A stretch of DNA of 64,000 bases from Pseudomonadota bacterium. Lineage in GTDB: Bacteria > Pseudomonadota > Alphaproteobacteria > Rhizobiales > Xanthobacteraceae. A program made the translations under genes and the position numbers. Under the pieces are notes generated by a model, which did no database searches, was not told the origin of the DNA, and was given only the letters and a program-made list of their open reading frames with translations. Of the stretch, positions 1-9,586 are shown piece after piece. The stretch is taken from positions 45,397 through 109,396 of the forward strand of contig JAFEFL010000029.1 of assembly GCA_018240595.1 (NCBI GenBank), written 5' to 3'. Each line of letters opens with the position of its first letter. The stretch's first letter is position 1.

Positions 1-708
1 GTGTTCATGGTCTACAACAAGCCGCCCTTCGCCATCATCGGCAGGAAGAGCCGCGGCGTCGTCAAACCGAAGGATCTCGAAGGCAAGAAGCTCGGCGCGC
101 CGGCGCCGGACGGCGCCTATGCGCAGTGGCCGATCTTCGTCGAAGCCAACGGCATCGACGCCTCCAAGGTGACGATCGAGAATGTCGGCTTCCCGGTGCG
201 CGAGCCGATGCTGGCGGCCGGCCAGGTCGACGCCATTACCGGCTTCTCGTTCTCGTCCTTCATAAACCTGAAGGAAAAGGGCGTGGCCGTCGACGACATC
301 ACAGTGCTGCTGATGGCCGACTACGGCGTCAACCTCTACGGCAACGCCATCATCGTGAATCCTAAATTCGCCGCCGAGCATCCGGATGCGATCAAGGGCT
401 TCATCCGCGCCTATCTCAAGGGCTTGAAGGACACCATCGCCTCGCCGGCGACCGCGGTCGACTCGGTGCTCAAGCGCAACGACATCGCCAAGAAGGCGAC
501 CGAGCTCGAACGTCTGACCATGGCGCTGAACGATAACATCGTGACCGCCGAGACGAAGAAAGACGGCTATGGCGGCGTCGATGCGGCGCGCTTTGCCAAG
601 GCCATCGAGCAGATCGGCCTGACCTACAAGTGGAAGAACGACAAGCCGAAGATGGAAGACATCTTCGACGCGTCCTATTTGCCGCCGGCCGCCGATCGCA
701 AATTCTGA
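1..708 (+). CDS. TauA/SsuA/NMT1-like ABC substrate-binding protein (5' truncated)
   Basis: This is the periplasmic binding component of a TauT/NitT-type importer (sulfonate, nitrate, thiamine-precursor or similar small solutes). The 235 visible residues run from the hinge region to the C-terminus and have the family features of lobe 2: a 'PKDLEGKKLGAP' segment, then 'GQVDAITGFS' and a C-terminal helical region. No signal peptide is present because the reading frame is open to the first base of the window, so the GTG at position 1 is unlikely to be the true start. It is followed 13 bases later by the ATPase and then the permease. The ligand cannot be deduced. Confidence 0.88.
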   Translation: MFMVYNKPPFAIIGRKSRGVVKPKDLEGKKLGAPAPDGAYAQWPIFVEANGIDASKVTIENVGFPVREPMLAAGQVDAITGFSFSSFINLKEKGVAVDDITVLLMADYGVNLYGNAIIVNPKFAAEHPDAIKGFIRAYLKGLKDTIASPATAVDSVLKRNDIAKKATELERLTMALNDNIVTAETKKDGYGGVDAARFAKAIEQIGLTYKWKNDKPKMEDIFDASYLPPAADRKF

Positions 709-721
709 CGGCGCACCGACG

Positions 722-1504
722 ATGTCGGCCTTCGTCTCGCTCCGTGATGTCAGTCATGCCTATGCCGGCGCGGGCTCCGCGCTGGCCGTGGACGGGCTGT
801 CGATCGACGTCGCCGAAGGCGAATTTGCCGCCGTCGTCGGGCCGTCCGGCTGCGGCAAGTCCACGTTGATGAAACTCGCCACCGGCCTGCAGTTTCCGCA
901 AGGCGGCACGGTGACGGTCGCTGGCGAGCGTGTCACGCATCCGGTGAAGATCGCCGGCATGGCGTTCCAGGCGCCGACCTTGCTGCCGTGGCGCACCACG
1001 CTCGACAACCTGCTGCTGCCGCTCGAGATCGTCGAGCCGTATCGCAGCGAGATGCGACGGCGCAAACGCGAATTCGCCGCGCGCGCAGAAACCCTGCTCG
1101 GCTCGGTCGGCCTGAGCGGCCAGGGCGGCAGGTTTCCGTGGGAGCTGTCGGGCGGCATGCAGCAGCGCGCCTCGCTGTGCCGGGCGCTGATCCACGAACC
1201 GAAGCTTCTGATGCTGGACGAGCCGTTCGGCGCCCTCGACGCCTTCACGCGCGAGGAGCTGTGGGGCGTGATTCGCGACCTGCACGCCTCGCGCAAGATC
1301 ACCGTCATCCTGGTGACGCACGATTTGCGCGAAGCTGTGTTCCTCGCCGACCGCGTCTTCGTGATGTCGGCGCGGCCGGGCCGCGTGCTGGTCGAGCGTC
1401 ATATCGAACTGCCGCGTCCGCGCGATCTCGAAGTGACCTTCACCACGCAATTCCAGGATATCGTCCACGAATTGCGCGCCCACATCGTCAAGGCGCGGCA
1501 ATGA
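722..1504 (+). CDS. TauB/SsuB-type ABC transporter ATP-binding protein
   Basis: This is the cytoplasmic ATPase that energises the importer of the flanking genes. At 260 residues it is of normal length. The Walker A motif GPSGCGKS lies at residues 40-47, the signature LSGGMQQR at 142-149, Walker B LLMLDEP at 162-168 and the switch histidine in VTHD at about 200. The ALLPW-like 'TLLPW' Q-loop context and short C-terminus match the nitrate/sulfonate/taurine subfamily. Its TGA overlaps the ATG of the permease (ATGA), so the two are translationally coupled. Confidence 0.93.
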   Translation: MSAFVSLRDVSHAYAGAGSALAVDGLSIDVAEGEFAAVVGPSGCGKSTLMKLATGLQFPQGGTVTVAGERVTHPVKIAGMAFQAPTLLPWRTTLDNLLLPLEIVEPYRSEMRRRKREFAARAETLLGSVGLSGQGGRFPWELSGGMQQRASLCRALIHEPKLLMLDEPFGALDAFTREELWGVIRDLHASRKITVILVTHDLREAVFLADRVFVMSARPGRVLVERHIELPRPRDLEVTFTTQFQDIVHELRAHIVKARQ

Positions 1505-2286
1505 CGATGACCCGCGCGCAATCACAGCTCCTGATCAAGGCCTCGCCTTGGCTGTTCACGATCGGCCTGGTCGTGTTCTGGGAAGCGGTGGTGCGCGTCT
1601 TCAAGATCCCGACCTTCTTCCTGCCGCCGCCGAGCCTCATTGCGCAGGCCTTCGCCGAGTTCGCCGGGCCGATCGCGCGCAATTCGTGGATCACGCTGGA
1701 GACGACGCTGATCGGCTTCGGTCTCGCCGTCGGCTTCGGCTTATTGCTCGGCCTCGTCGTCGGATGGTCGCGGGCGATCTATGCCGGGCTTTATCCCTTG
1801 ATGATCGGCTTCAACGCCATTCCCAAGGTGGCACTCGTGCCGATCCTGGTGCTGTGGTTCGGCATCGGCTTCATTCCGGCGGTGCTGACGGCGTTTCTGA
1901 TCTCGTTCTTCCCGATCGTGGTGAACGTGGCGACCGGCCTTGCCACCATCGAGCCCGAGCTCGAAGACGTGCTCAAGGCGTTAGGGGCCTCCAAGCTCGA
2001 CATCATGCGCAAAGTGGGCATCCCGCGCACGCTGCCCTACTTCTTCGGCTCGCTGAAGGTAGCGATCACGCTCGCCTTCGTCGGCTCGGTGATTTCCGAG
2101 AGCGTGGCTTCGAACTACGGCATCGGCAACCTGATGCTGCAGGCACAGGCGCAATTCCAGGTGCCGCTGATCTTCGCCGGCCTGGTCGCACTCGCGGTCG
2201 AGGGCATCGTCATGTACGCGCTGATGGCGATGCTGGAAAAGCGCATGACGCGATGGGCGCAGCGCTCCGGCTTCGGACAGAACTGA
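1501..2286 (+). CDS. TauC/SsuC-type ABC transporter permease
   Basis: This is the membrane permease of the TauABC/SsuABC-like importer, 261 residues long. I chose the ATG at 1501 because it overlaps the ATPase stop by four bases and gives the usual N-terminus with a first membrane segment at about residues 15-33; the frame is open much further upstream but only inside the ATPase gene. Five to six hydrophobic segments are visible. The EAA-loop motif that docks on the ATPase is seen around 'DVLKALGASKLDIMRKVGIP'. The gene closes the operon and is followed by a convergent LysR gene. Confidence 0.92.
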   Translation: MTMTRAQSQLLIKASPWLFTIGLVVFWEAVVRVFKIPTFFLPPPSLIAQAFAEFAGPIARNSWITLETTLIGFGLAVGFGLLLGLVVGWSRAIYAGLYPLMIGFNAIPKVALVPILVLWFGIGFIPAVLTAFLISFFPIVVNVATGLATIEPELEDVLKALGASKLDIMRKVGIPRTLPYFFGSLKVAITLAFVGSVISESVASNYGIGNLMLQAQAQFQVPLIFAGLVALAVEGIVMYALMAMLEKRMTRWAQRSGFGQN

Positions 2287-2312
2287 CGAGCGCGGAACCG
2301 CGATCCGCCGCG

Positions 2313-3212
2313 TTACGCGGCGGTGCCAATCTTCGGCGCCGCCGGTGCCTTGATCAGCCGCCGCACGGTCGCGGAAATGTCGTCGGCAAGCGTCTCGTAG
2401 ATGTCGCGGGGTCCGCCCTCACGCACAAAGACCCCGGCATAGACTTCCGGCAGAGGCGGCAGCGGCAGATCGTCAGCGATGATCAATCCCGCCTCGATGG
2501 CGCGGCGGCGTGTGATCGGCATGACGCCCAATCCCGCCGTCACGGCGCTGGTCAGGCTGGTGACAACCGGCGCGGTAAAGACCTCTTCCCACTCCAGGCC
2601 GGCGGCGCGCAGTGTCGAGACCGCGACCCGGTGATGGACACTCGGCTCGCCATTGGAAATCAACGGCACGCGCTCGCCCTGCTGCACGATATTGGCTTGC
2701 GGTCCGCGAACCCAAACCAGCGGCGCCGCCCAACTGTCGCGGGCGTCTTTTGGCTCGGTCGGCGTCAAACCGATGAACAGATCAAGCTCGCCGTTGCGCA
2801 ACTGGCGCATCATCGAGTCGCTGTCGGCGGCGCTGACATTGAAGCGCACGGCCGGACTGGCCGCGCGGAAGCGCTTGAGAATATCGGGCAGTACCATCGC
2901 GACGAAATCGCTCGACGTGCCGATACGCACCACGAGGTCCGGTCTGGCGCTGCCGCCGCCGAGCCTGACGATCTGATCGTTGATCGACAGCAGACGGCGC
3001 GCGTAGCTGACCACGACTTCGCCGTGCGCGGTCAGGCTGACGCCCTGAACCGAACGGTCGAAGATGTCCTCGCCGAGAAGGAACTGCAGACGTTTGATCT
3101 GCGCGCTGACGGCAGGCTGCGTCACCCCGAGCGACATCGCCGCCTTGGTAAAGCTGCGGTGATCAACAACCGCGACAAGAGTTCGTAACAAGTCCGTCGG
3201 AATGTTCGTCAT
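2313..3212 (-). CDS. LysR-family transcriptional regulator
   Basis: This is a LysR-type regulator of 299 residues. Residues 1-60 form the winged helix-turn-helix, with 'SFTKAAMSLGVTQPAVSAQIKRL' as the recognition region, and about 90-290 form the periplasmic-binding-like effector domain. It converges on the TauC-like permease, so it may or may not control that operon. A perfect palindrome (GTTCGT-ATA-ACGAAC, 3255-3269) lies 43 bases upstream of its start and could be an autoregulatory site. The effector cannot be deduced. Confidence 0.93.
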   Translation of the reverse strand: MTNIPTDLLRTLVAVVDHRSFTKAAMSLGVTQPAVSAQIKRLQFLLGEDIFDRSVQGVSLTAHGEVVVSYARRLLSINDQIVRLGGGSARPDLVVRIGTSSDFVAMVLPDILKRFRAASPAVRFNVSAADSDSMMRQLRNGELDLFIGLTPTEPKDARDSWAAPLVWVRGPQANIVQQGERVPLISNGEPSVHHRVAVSTLRAAGLEWEEVFTAPVVTSLTSAVTAGLGVMPITRRRAIEAGLIIADDLPLPPLPEVYAGVFVREGGPRDIYETLADDISATVRRLIKAPAAPKIGTAA

Positions 3213-3254
3213 GGCGCCCGTGCCCCCCGTGCGACCCCGCTTCTACAACCTTTG

Positions 3255-3269
3255 GTTCGTATAACGAAC
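3255..3269. promoter_or_regulatory. perfect palindrome upstream of LysR gene
   Basis: GTTCGT-ATA-ACGAAC is a 6-3-6 perfect inverted repeat, 43 bases before the LysR start. Size and symmetry fit a LysR or other dimeric-regulator operator. Function is inferred from position only. Confidence 0.45.
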
Positions 3270-3383
3270 ACTAGCATGACCATTCACGCGATCAATTTCG
3301 TAGTCGAAGTAGGTTGTGCAAGCGAATCGAGTTGCAGACAGACTACTACACGCAATAGTAGCGCATCACCCGATTTGTTTGTC

Positions 3384-3400
3384 TCGGGGAAGGGCCCCGA
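3384..3400 (-). terminator. hairpin downstream of thiolase
   Basis: TCGGGG and CCCCGA form a six-base-pair stem with a five-base loop, 33 bases past the thiolase stop on the minus strand. No U-run follows, so it is at best a weak terminator. Confidence 0.25.
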
Positions 3401-3432
3401 CCGGCTATTTGTTCCGGTAGGGTATGCGCAAA

Positions 3433-4599
3433 CTACTTGATGCGCTCGAGAATACTGACGTAGTTGGCGACCGCAGTTCCGCCCATGTTGAAGATGCCGC
3501 CGAGGCGGGCATTCTTCACTTGGAGGTCGCCTGCGGTATCGGTGAGTTGCATCGCGGTCAGGGCGTGCATCGAAACACCGGTGGCGCCGATCGGGTGCCC
3601 CTTGGCCTTGAGACCGCCCGATGGGTTGACCGGCAACTTCCCGTCCTTCTGGGTCCAGCCTTCCTTGATGGCCCGGGCGCCCTGCCCTTCGGCCGTCAAT
3701 CCCATCGCTTCATATTCGATCAGTTCGGCGACGGTGAAGCAGTCGTGGGTTTCGACGAAGGACAGATCGTCGAGCGTCAGGCCGGCCTTGGAGAGCGCTC
3801 GCTGCCAGCCGAGCGCGCAACCCTCGAACTTGAGGATGTCGCGCTTGGCCATCGGCAGGAAGTCCTGCACGTGCTCGGCAGCACGGAACGCCACGGCCTT
3901 TTTCATGCGCAGCGCGGTTTCGATGTCGGTCAGCACGACGGCGGCGGCGCCGTCGGATACCAGCGAGCAATCGGTGCGCTTGAGCGGCCCGGCGACGAAG
4001 GGATTCTTCTCGCTTTCGTTGCGGCAAAAGTCGTAGCCGAGATCCTTGCGCATCTGGGCATAGGGATTGCCCACGCCGTTCTTATGGTTCTTTGCGGCGA
4101 TCATGGCCAAGGCATCGGACTGGTCGCCGTATTTCTGGAAATAGAGCCCGGCAATGTGGCCAAACACGCCGGCGAAACCGCCTTCGATATCGGCCTCGTC
4201 GCGCACATAGGACGCCTTCAGCAGATTTTTGCCGATCTCGGGGCCGGGGGTCGTCGTCATCTGTTCGACGCCGACCGCAAGCACGATCCGGGCGGCCTTG
4301 GCGTCGATCGCCTTGATGCCCTGATGCACTGCGGCGGAACCCGTCGCGCAAGCATTTTCAACGCGCAAGGCGCGCTTGAAGCGCAGGTCGGGCGAGGCCT
4401 GTAGGACCAGCGAGGCGGTGAAGTCCTGGGGTGAAAAACCGGCGTTGAAATGGCCGAGCACGATCTCGTCGACGTCCCTAGCCTCGAGTCCGGCGTCGGC
4501 CAGCGCCTCGGTCGCCACCTTGACGATCAGGCTCTCGACGGTCTCCCCGGAGAGTTTGCCAAAGGGGCTATGGGCCCAGCCGACGATTGCCGCAGTCAT
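3433..4599 (-). CDS. thiolase / acetyl-CoA acetyltransferase, SCP-x type
   Basis: This is a 388-residue thiolase, which would cleave or condense acyl-CoA at the beta-keto position. I chose the ATG at 4599 because it has a GGGAG ribosome site and begins with the family N-terminus 'MTAAIVGWAHSPFG'; the open frame continues 125 codons upstream without family similarity. The acyl-accepting cysteine is C84 in ENACATGS, and the catalytic histidine is H335 in KGHPIGATG. The second cysteine of classical thiolases (CxGGG) is replaced by 'NMGGTA', as in the SCP-x/lipid-transfer branch. Partner DUF35 protein is not present nearby. Substrate is unknown. Confidence 0.92.
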   Translation of the reverse strand: MTAAIVGWAHSPFGKLSGETVESLIVKVATEALADAGLEARDVDEIVLGHFNAGFSPQDFTASLVLQASPDLRFKRALRVENACATGSAAVHQGIKAIDAKAARIVLAVGVEQMTTTPGPEIGKNLLKASYVRDEADIEGGFAGVFGHIAGLYFQKYGDQSDALAMIAAKNHKNGVGNPYAQMRKDLGYDFCRNESEKNPFVAGPLKRTDCSLVSDGAAAVVLTDIETALRMKKAVAFRAAEHVQDFLPMAKRDILKFEGCALGWQRALSKAGLTLDDLSFVETHDCFTVAELIEYEAMGLTAEGQGARAIKEGWTQKDGKLPVNPSGGLKAKGHPIGATGVSMHALTAMQLTDTAGDLQVKNARLGGIFNMGGTAVANYVSILERIK

Positions 4600-4813
4600 C
4601 GCTATCTCCCGGTATCCGTTGCCGAACTTTGGTCGCATTAACCAGCGACTTTGCGCCGAAGCCAATTGACCATAACAACATATGTATTGCCGGCCGGCTT
4701 TGCGTCGCGCCGCAAGCTTAGATAGCGTAGAACCGCGGTTTGCGGAACCCATTCCCGATTCTTGGGTTCCCGCCCTGGTTTTGTGCCCTCGATCGCCCGA
4801 CCGGAACGCAACA

Positions 4814-6079
4814 TTGTCCCATCCCAGCCGCCGCACCCGCCGTTTGTCTCTCGCCCTGCTCGGGATACTTGCCGGAGGGCTCATGGGTCTGACGGCGATC
4901 GGCCGCGCCCATGCCGAGGCGCAACTCCTCGTCGACGCCGCCACCGGCAAGGTGCTGCATGCGGAGAACGCCACCTACCCGTGGTATCCGGCCTCCGTCA
5001 CCAAGCTGATGACGCTGTACACGACACTTCGACTGATCCAGGACAAGAAGATCACCTTCGACACCTTAATGACGGTGACCAAGAACGCTGCGGCCCAGCA
5101 GCCGACCAAGATGGGCTTCAAGGTCGGCACGCAGGTCACGGTCGATAACGCCATCAAGATGCTGATGGTGAAATCGGCGAATGATATTGCCGTCACCATC
5201 GCGGAAAATCTCGGCGGCTCGATCGAGGGCTTCGCCGACATGATGAACGCCAATGCGCGGCGTCTGGGCATGACGCAATCGAACTTCGTCAACCCGAACG
5301 GCCTGCCGGCGGAGAACCACGTGTCGTCGGCCCGCGATCTCGCCATCCTGGCGCGCGCCCTGATCAACGAGTTCCCGCAGGACGACGCGTATCTGCATGT
5401 CCACGCGATCCGCTACGGCAATCGCATCATGCGCAACTATAACTCGCTGCTCGACCGCTATCCCGGCGCCGACGGCATGAAGACCGGCTTCATCTGCGCC
5501 TCGGGCTATAATGTCGTCGCTTCCGCCACCCGCAACGGCCGTCGCCTGATCGCCGTCGTACTCGGCTCCTATTCGGGCGCGACGCGCGCACAGAAAGCGG
5601 CGCAGCTCCTCGAAAGCGGTTTCGACAGCAGCGGCCTGAACTGGCTCACGCCCTCGCTCGGCACCGTCGACAAGCTGGCGCCGATCGACGCGCCGCCGCC
5701 GAATCTGCGCGACGAGATGTGCGGCAGCCATCGCCGCAAGCCGCCGTCCGAGGACAACCAGGAAGAAGAAGTTACCGCCGATGGTACCGCGACCGCGCCC
5801 GGTGGCGGACCAGCCTTCATGCTGTCGAGCCTGAAGCCCGGCGCCGGCAAATTCGTGCTCGGCCCGCCGGTCGAGACCGTGCCGCCGGTGACCGTGTTCA
5901 CCGGCCCGGCCAACCATCCCGACCCGGTCGTCGCCGCCACGCCCCACGCCAAGAAGAAAAAGAAGGTCGCCGCCAAACCGGCCGGCGAAGCCGCGCCGGC
6001 GGCCGCAACAACGCCGAAGCCGAAGGCGGCCACAGCGAAGAAGCCCGCCAAACCGAAAGTTTCCTCGGTAACGCAATGA
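4814..6079 (+). CDS. D-alanyl-D-alanine carboxypeptidase (PBP5/6, DacA family)
   Basis: This periplasmic serine peptidase trims the terminal D-Ala of peptidoglycan stem peptides. The three active-site motifs are in order: SVTK (S61, K64), SAN (121-123) and KTG (223-225), numbered from the TTG at 4814. That start gives a clean signal peptide ending in 'RAHAEA'; an ATG at 4682 would add 44 residues of unlikely sequence and has no ribosome site, so the start is uncertain. The C-terminal 130 residues are rich in Pro, Ala and Lys, with a poly-lysine stretch, in place of a recognisable amphipathic anchor. The stop overlaps the start of the CobW gene. Confidence 0.9.
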   Translation: MSHPSRRTRRLSLALLGILAGGLMGLTAIGRAHAEAQLLVDAATGKVLHAENATYPWYPASVTKLMTLYTTLRLIQDKKITFDTLMTVTKNAAAQQPTKMGFKVGTQVTVDNAIKMLMVKSANDIAVTIAENLGGSIEGFADMMNANARRLGMTQSNFVNPNGLPAENHVSSARDLAILARALINEFPQDDAYLHVHAIRYGNRIMRNYNSLLDRYPGADGMKTGFICASGYNVVASATRNGRRLIAVVLGSYSGATRAQKAAQLLESGFDSSGLNWLTPSLGTVDKLAPIDAPPPNLRDEMCGSHRRKPPSEDNQEEEVTADGTATAPGGGPAFMLSSLKPGAGKFVLGPPVETVPPVTVFTGPANHPDPVVAATPHAKKKKKVAAKPAGEAAPAAATTPKPKAATAKKPAKPKVSSVTQ

Positions 6080-7233
6080 CCGAAACGGCCGCCCCCACCG
6101 GCGCGGCCCGTCGAGGGCCGCCCGAGCCTATTCCGCTGTCGCTGCTGACCGGCTTTCTCGGCGCCGGCAAGACGACGCTGCTCAATCGTCTCCTGAAGGA
6201 CGAGACGCTCGCCAACACCGCTGTCATCATCAACGAATTCGGCGAGGTCGGGCTCGATCACCTGCTGGTCGATTACATCGACGACAATACGGTGCTGCTG
6301 CAATCCGGCTGTCTGTGCTGCACCATGCGCGGCGACCTGGTCGATGCGCTGGAGAAGCTGCTGCGCGACCTCGACAACGGGCGCGTCAAGTTCTCGCGCG
6401 TGCTCTTGGAAACGACCGGGCTGGCCGATCCGGCGCCGGTGCTGCACACGGCGATGGTGCATCCCTATCTCGTCAAGCGCTTCCGGCTCGACGGCGTCAT
6501 CACTGTTGTGGACGCCGTCAACGGCGACCGGACTCTCGACGACCATGTCGAGGCCGTGAAACAGGCGGCGGTTGCCGACCGCATCGTGCTGAGCAAGTCC
6601 GACATTGCCGCGCCGGCCGACACCCAGCGGCTGATCGAACGCCTCAAGTCGCTCAATCCGGCCGCCGCGATCCTCGACGCCGCGCAGGGCGAAGCGACGG
6701 CCGAGCGACTGATCAATTGTGGCCTGTACGACCCGTCACGCAAGATCCCCGACGTCGGCAAGTGGCTCGCCGCCGAGGCCTACGAGGCCGGCCACGACCT
6801 GGACAACGGTCATCACGGCCACCACCATGGTCATCACCACCACCATGACGTCAGCCGCCACGACGAGCACATCGGCTCCTTCGTGCTGCGCACCGACAAG
6901 CCCATCGCCGGCGGCACGCTCGACATGTTCCTCGAACTGCTGCTGTCGACCTATGGCGCGCAGATTTTGCGGCTGAAGGGCATCGTCAACGTCGCCGAAC
7001 ACCCCGATACGCCGCTGGTGGTTCATGGGGTGCAACACGTACTTCACCCACCGGCGCGCCTGCCGCAATGGCCGGATGACGACCATACGACAAGGCTGGT
7101 GTTCATCACCAAGGACTTGCCGCAGCGCACCGTAAGCGACCTGTTCGATGCATTCATCGGCGTCGCCAGGACCGACCGGCCGGACCGCGCGGCGCTCACC
7201 GACAATCCACTGGTGCCATTCGGCGGCCGCTGA
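6076..7233 (+). CDS. CobW/CobW-C family GTP-binding metallochaperone
   Basis: This is a G3E-family GTPase of 385 residues that would deliver a divalent metal (zinc or cobalt) to client proteins. Visible are the P-loop GFLGAGKTT (26-34), the family metal-binding GCLCC motif (78-82), a guanine-specificity 'SKSD', a histidine-rich stretch at about 240-262 with more than ten His, and the C-terminal CobW_C domain. It is translationally coupled (ATGA) to the DD-carboxypeptidase upstream. No zinc-limitation (Zur) box is obvious. The client is unknown. Confidence 0.92.
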   Translation: MTETAAPTGAARRGPPEPIPLSLLTGFLGAGKTTLLNRLLKDETLANTAVIINEFGEVGLDHLLVDYIDDNTVLLQSGCLCCTMRGDLVDALEKLLRDLDNGRVKFSRVLLETTGLADPAPVLHTAMVHPYLVKRFRLDGVITVVDAVNGDRTLDDHVEAVKQAAVADRIVLSKSDIAAPADTQRLIERLKSLNPAAAILDAAQGEATAERLINCGLYDPSRKIPDVGKWLAAEAYEAGHDLDNGHHGHHHGHHHHHDVSRHDEHIGSFVLRTDKPIAGGTLDMFLELLLSTYGAQILRLKGIVNVAEHPDTPLVVHGVQHVLHPPARLPQWPDDDHTTRLVFITKDLPQRTVSDLFDAFIGVARTDRPDRAALTDNPLVPFGGR

Positions 7234-7348
7234 CCGCCCGGCAAGCGCGGCGTTTTGGCGCGTCCGCGCCACCCTCTTGCACGCAACCCCGAACCGATTG
7301 ATGCTTCGCGCAGTTGCGCCACATCAAGGGGCACTTCGGGGGAACGTC

Positions 7349-9022
7349 ATGGAGAGGATCTGGCTGCGGAACTACCCGCCGGGCGTGCCCGCCGATATTG
7401 ATCCCAGCCAATATTCTTCGCTGACCGCCATGTTCGAGGAAAGCTTCAAAGCTTTCGCCGACCGGACGGCGTTCGTCTGCATGGACAAGGCTCTCAGTTA
7501 TCGCGAGTTCGACGAAGCCTCGCGCGCCTTTGCCGCCTGGCTTCAGGGCCTCGGCCTCGCGCGCGGCACGCGCGTCGCGGTGATGATGCCGAACGTCCTG
7601 CAGTGTCCGGTCGCCGTCACCGGCACCTTGCGTGCCGGTATGACCGTGGTGAACGTCAATCCACTCTACAAGCCGCGCGAACTGGAATTCCAGCTCAAGG
7701 ATTCCGGCGCCGAGGTCATTGTCGTTCTGGAGAACTTCGCCAAGGTTGTGCAGGAGGCGATCGCCGACACGCCGGTGAAGCACATCGTCATCGCCAGCAT
7801 GGGCGACATGCTCGGCACGCTCAAGGGCACTGTCGTCAATCTCGTGGTGCGGCACGTCAAGAAGATGGTGCCGCCCTACTCGCTGCCGCAGGCTGTTCGC
7901 TTCAACGACGTGCTGGTACGCGGCCGCGCCGGTACCTTCACAAAGCCCGATATCGGCCCCGACGATATCGCCTTCCTGCAATATACCGGCGGCACCACTG
8001 GCGTTGCGAAGGGCGCGATCCTTCTGCATCGCAATCTGGTCGCCAACATGCTGCAGGTCGATGCTTGGTATCAGCCGATGGTGCTTCTGCCGCCGCCGAT
8101 CGACAAGCTCGTCATCCTGACGGCGCTGCCGCTCTATCACATCTTCGCGCTGACCGCGTGCTTCCTGTTCGGTGTGCGCAAGGGCGGCATCTGCCTGCTC
8201 GTGCCCAACCCGCGCGACATTCCCGGCCTGATCAAGGAATTGAAAAAGACCAGGGTCAATTCCTTCCCGGCGGTGAATACGCTGTTCAACGCGCTGCTGC
8301 ATCACCCCGATTTCAAGTCGATCGACTGGAGCCTTTTGAAATGCTCGATCGGCGGCGGCATGGCCGTACAGCAGCAGGTCGCCGAGATGTGGGTGCGGGC
8401 CACTGGCCGGCCGATCATCGAGGGTTACGGGCTGTCGGAAACGTCGCCCGTGCTGACCTGCAACCGCGGCGACATCGCCGGCTTTACCGGCACGATCGGC
8501 TTCCCGGTGCCGTCGACCGAGATTTCGATTCGCGACGATTCGGGCAACGAGCTGCCGCTCGGCGAGGCCGGCGAGATTTGCGCGCGCGGCCCGCAGGTGA
8601 TGCCCGGCTACTGGCGGCGGCCCGATGAAACTGCCCTGGTGATGACCAAGGACGGCTTTTTCCGTACCGGCGACATCGGCATGATGGACGATCAGGGCCG
8701 CGTGAAGATCGTCGACCGCAAGAAGGACATGATCTCGGTGTCCGGCTTCAAGGTGTTTCCGAATGAAGTCGAGGATCAGGCGATGATGCAAGGCGGCATC
8801 GCCGAATGCGCGGCTGTCGGTGTGCCGGACGAGAATTCCGGCGAAGCGGTCAAGCTCTTTGCAGTGAAAAAGGCCGACAGCCTGACCGAGCACGATGTGC
8901 AGGCCTTCCTACGCAGCAAGCTGGCAGCGTATAAGGTGCCGAAGTATGTCGAGTTCCGGAAGGAGCTGCCGAAGACCAATGTCGGCAAGATTCTGCGCCG
9001 GGCGTTACGGGATGGCGAATGA
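7349..9022 (+). CDS. long-chain fatty-acid--CoA ligase (FadD-like)
   Basis: This is a 557-residue member of the ANL adenylating superfamily that would activate a fatty acid or similar carboxylate with ATP and CoA. The ATP-binding P-loop is 'YTGGTTGVAKG' near residue 212; 'GYGLSETSP' and 'GEICARGPQVMPGYW' are the A5/A8-region motifs, and 'LPKTNVGKILRR' carries the catalytic lysine near the C-terminus. The ATG at 7349 follows a GGGGG-AAC ribosome site; the open frame extends upstream over the CobW gene. Its stop overlaps the next start (ATGA). Confidence 0.93.
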   Translation: MERIWLRNYPPGVPADIDPSQYSSLTAMFEESFKAFADRTAFVCMDKALSYREFDEASRAFAAWLQGLGLARGTRVAVMMPNVLQCPVAVTGTLRAGMTVVNVNPLYKPRELEFQLKDSGAEVIVVLENFAKVVQEAIADTPVKHIVIASMGDMLGTLKGTVVNLVVRHVKKMVPPYSLPQAVRFNDVLVRGRAGTFTKPDIGPDDIAFLQYTGGTTGVAKGAILLHRNLVANMLQVDAWYQPMVLLPPPIDKLVILTALPLYHIFALTACFLFGVRKGGICLLVPNPRDIPGLIKELKKTRVNSFPAVNTLFNALLHHPDFKSIDWSLLKCSIGGGMAVQQQVAEMWVRATGRPIIEGYGLSETSPVLTCNRGDIAGFTGTIGFPVPSTEISIRDDSGNELPLGEAGEICARGPQVMPGYWRRPDETALVMTKDGFFRTGDIGMMDDQGRVKIVDRKKDMISVSGFKVFPNEVEDQAMMQGGIAECAAVGVPDENSGEAVKLFAVKKADSLTEHDVQAFLRSKLAAYKVPKYVEFRKELPKTNVGKILRRALRDGE

Positions 9023-9576
9023 GCGATAAGAAAGTGGCCACGGCGGCCGAAGTCGTTGCGTTTTGGCGCGAAGCAGGACCGGACGCCTGGTTCAAGAAGG
9101 ACGAAGCCTTCGACAACAAAATCCGCGAGCGATTTCTATCGACCTATGAAGCGGCGAGCGACGGCGACCTGAGCGCCTGGGAAGCGAGCCCCGAAGGCGC
9201 GCTGGCGCTGCTGCTGCTGCTCGACCAGTTTCCGCGCAACATGTTCCGTGGCACGGCGCGCATGTTCGAGACCGATCCGATGGCGCGCGCCATTGCCGCC
9301 GGTGCGCTGGTGCGCGGCTTCGACGCGCAAGTGGCGGCGGAATTGCGCAGCTTCTTCTATCTGCCATTCGAGCATTCGGAAAACATGAAGGACCAGGAGC
9401 GCTCGGTCGCTTTGTGCAAGGCGACCGGCGACGCCGACCTCTTGAAGTGGGCGGAGATTCACGCCGACATCATCCGCCGCTTCGGCCGCTTTCCGCATCG
9501 CAACGCCGTGCTCGGCCGCGCGACGACGGCGGCGGAGCAGGCATTCCTCGACGACGAGAAGAGCTTCAAGGGGTAA
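9019..9576 (+). CDS. DUF924 family protein
   Basis: This is a 185-residue all-helical protein of the DUF924 (TPR-like) family. The hallmarks visible are '[21 protein letters not shown]' at the N-terminus, '[16 protein letters not shown]' in the middle and '[13 protein letters not shown]' near the C-terminus. The biochemical function of the family is not established. It is coupled by ATGA to the acyl-CoA ligase and lies 10 bases before the DapA-like gene, so the three are probably co-transcribed. Confidence 0.9.
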   Translation: MSDKKVATAAEVVAFWREAGPDAWFKKDEAFDNKIRERFLSTYEAASDGDLSAWEASPEGALALLLLLDQFPRNMFRGTARMFETDPMARAIAAGALVRGFDAQVAAELRSFFYLPFEHSENMKDQERSVALCKATGDADLLKWAEIHADIIRRFGRFPHRNAVLGRATTAAEQAFLDDEKSFKG

Positions 9577-9586
9577 GGCGCGGCTC

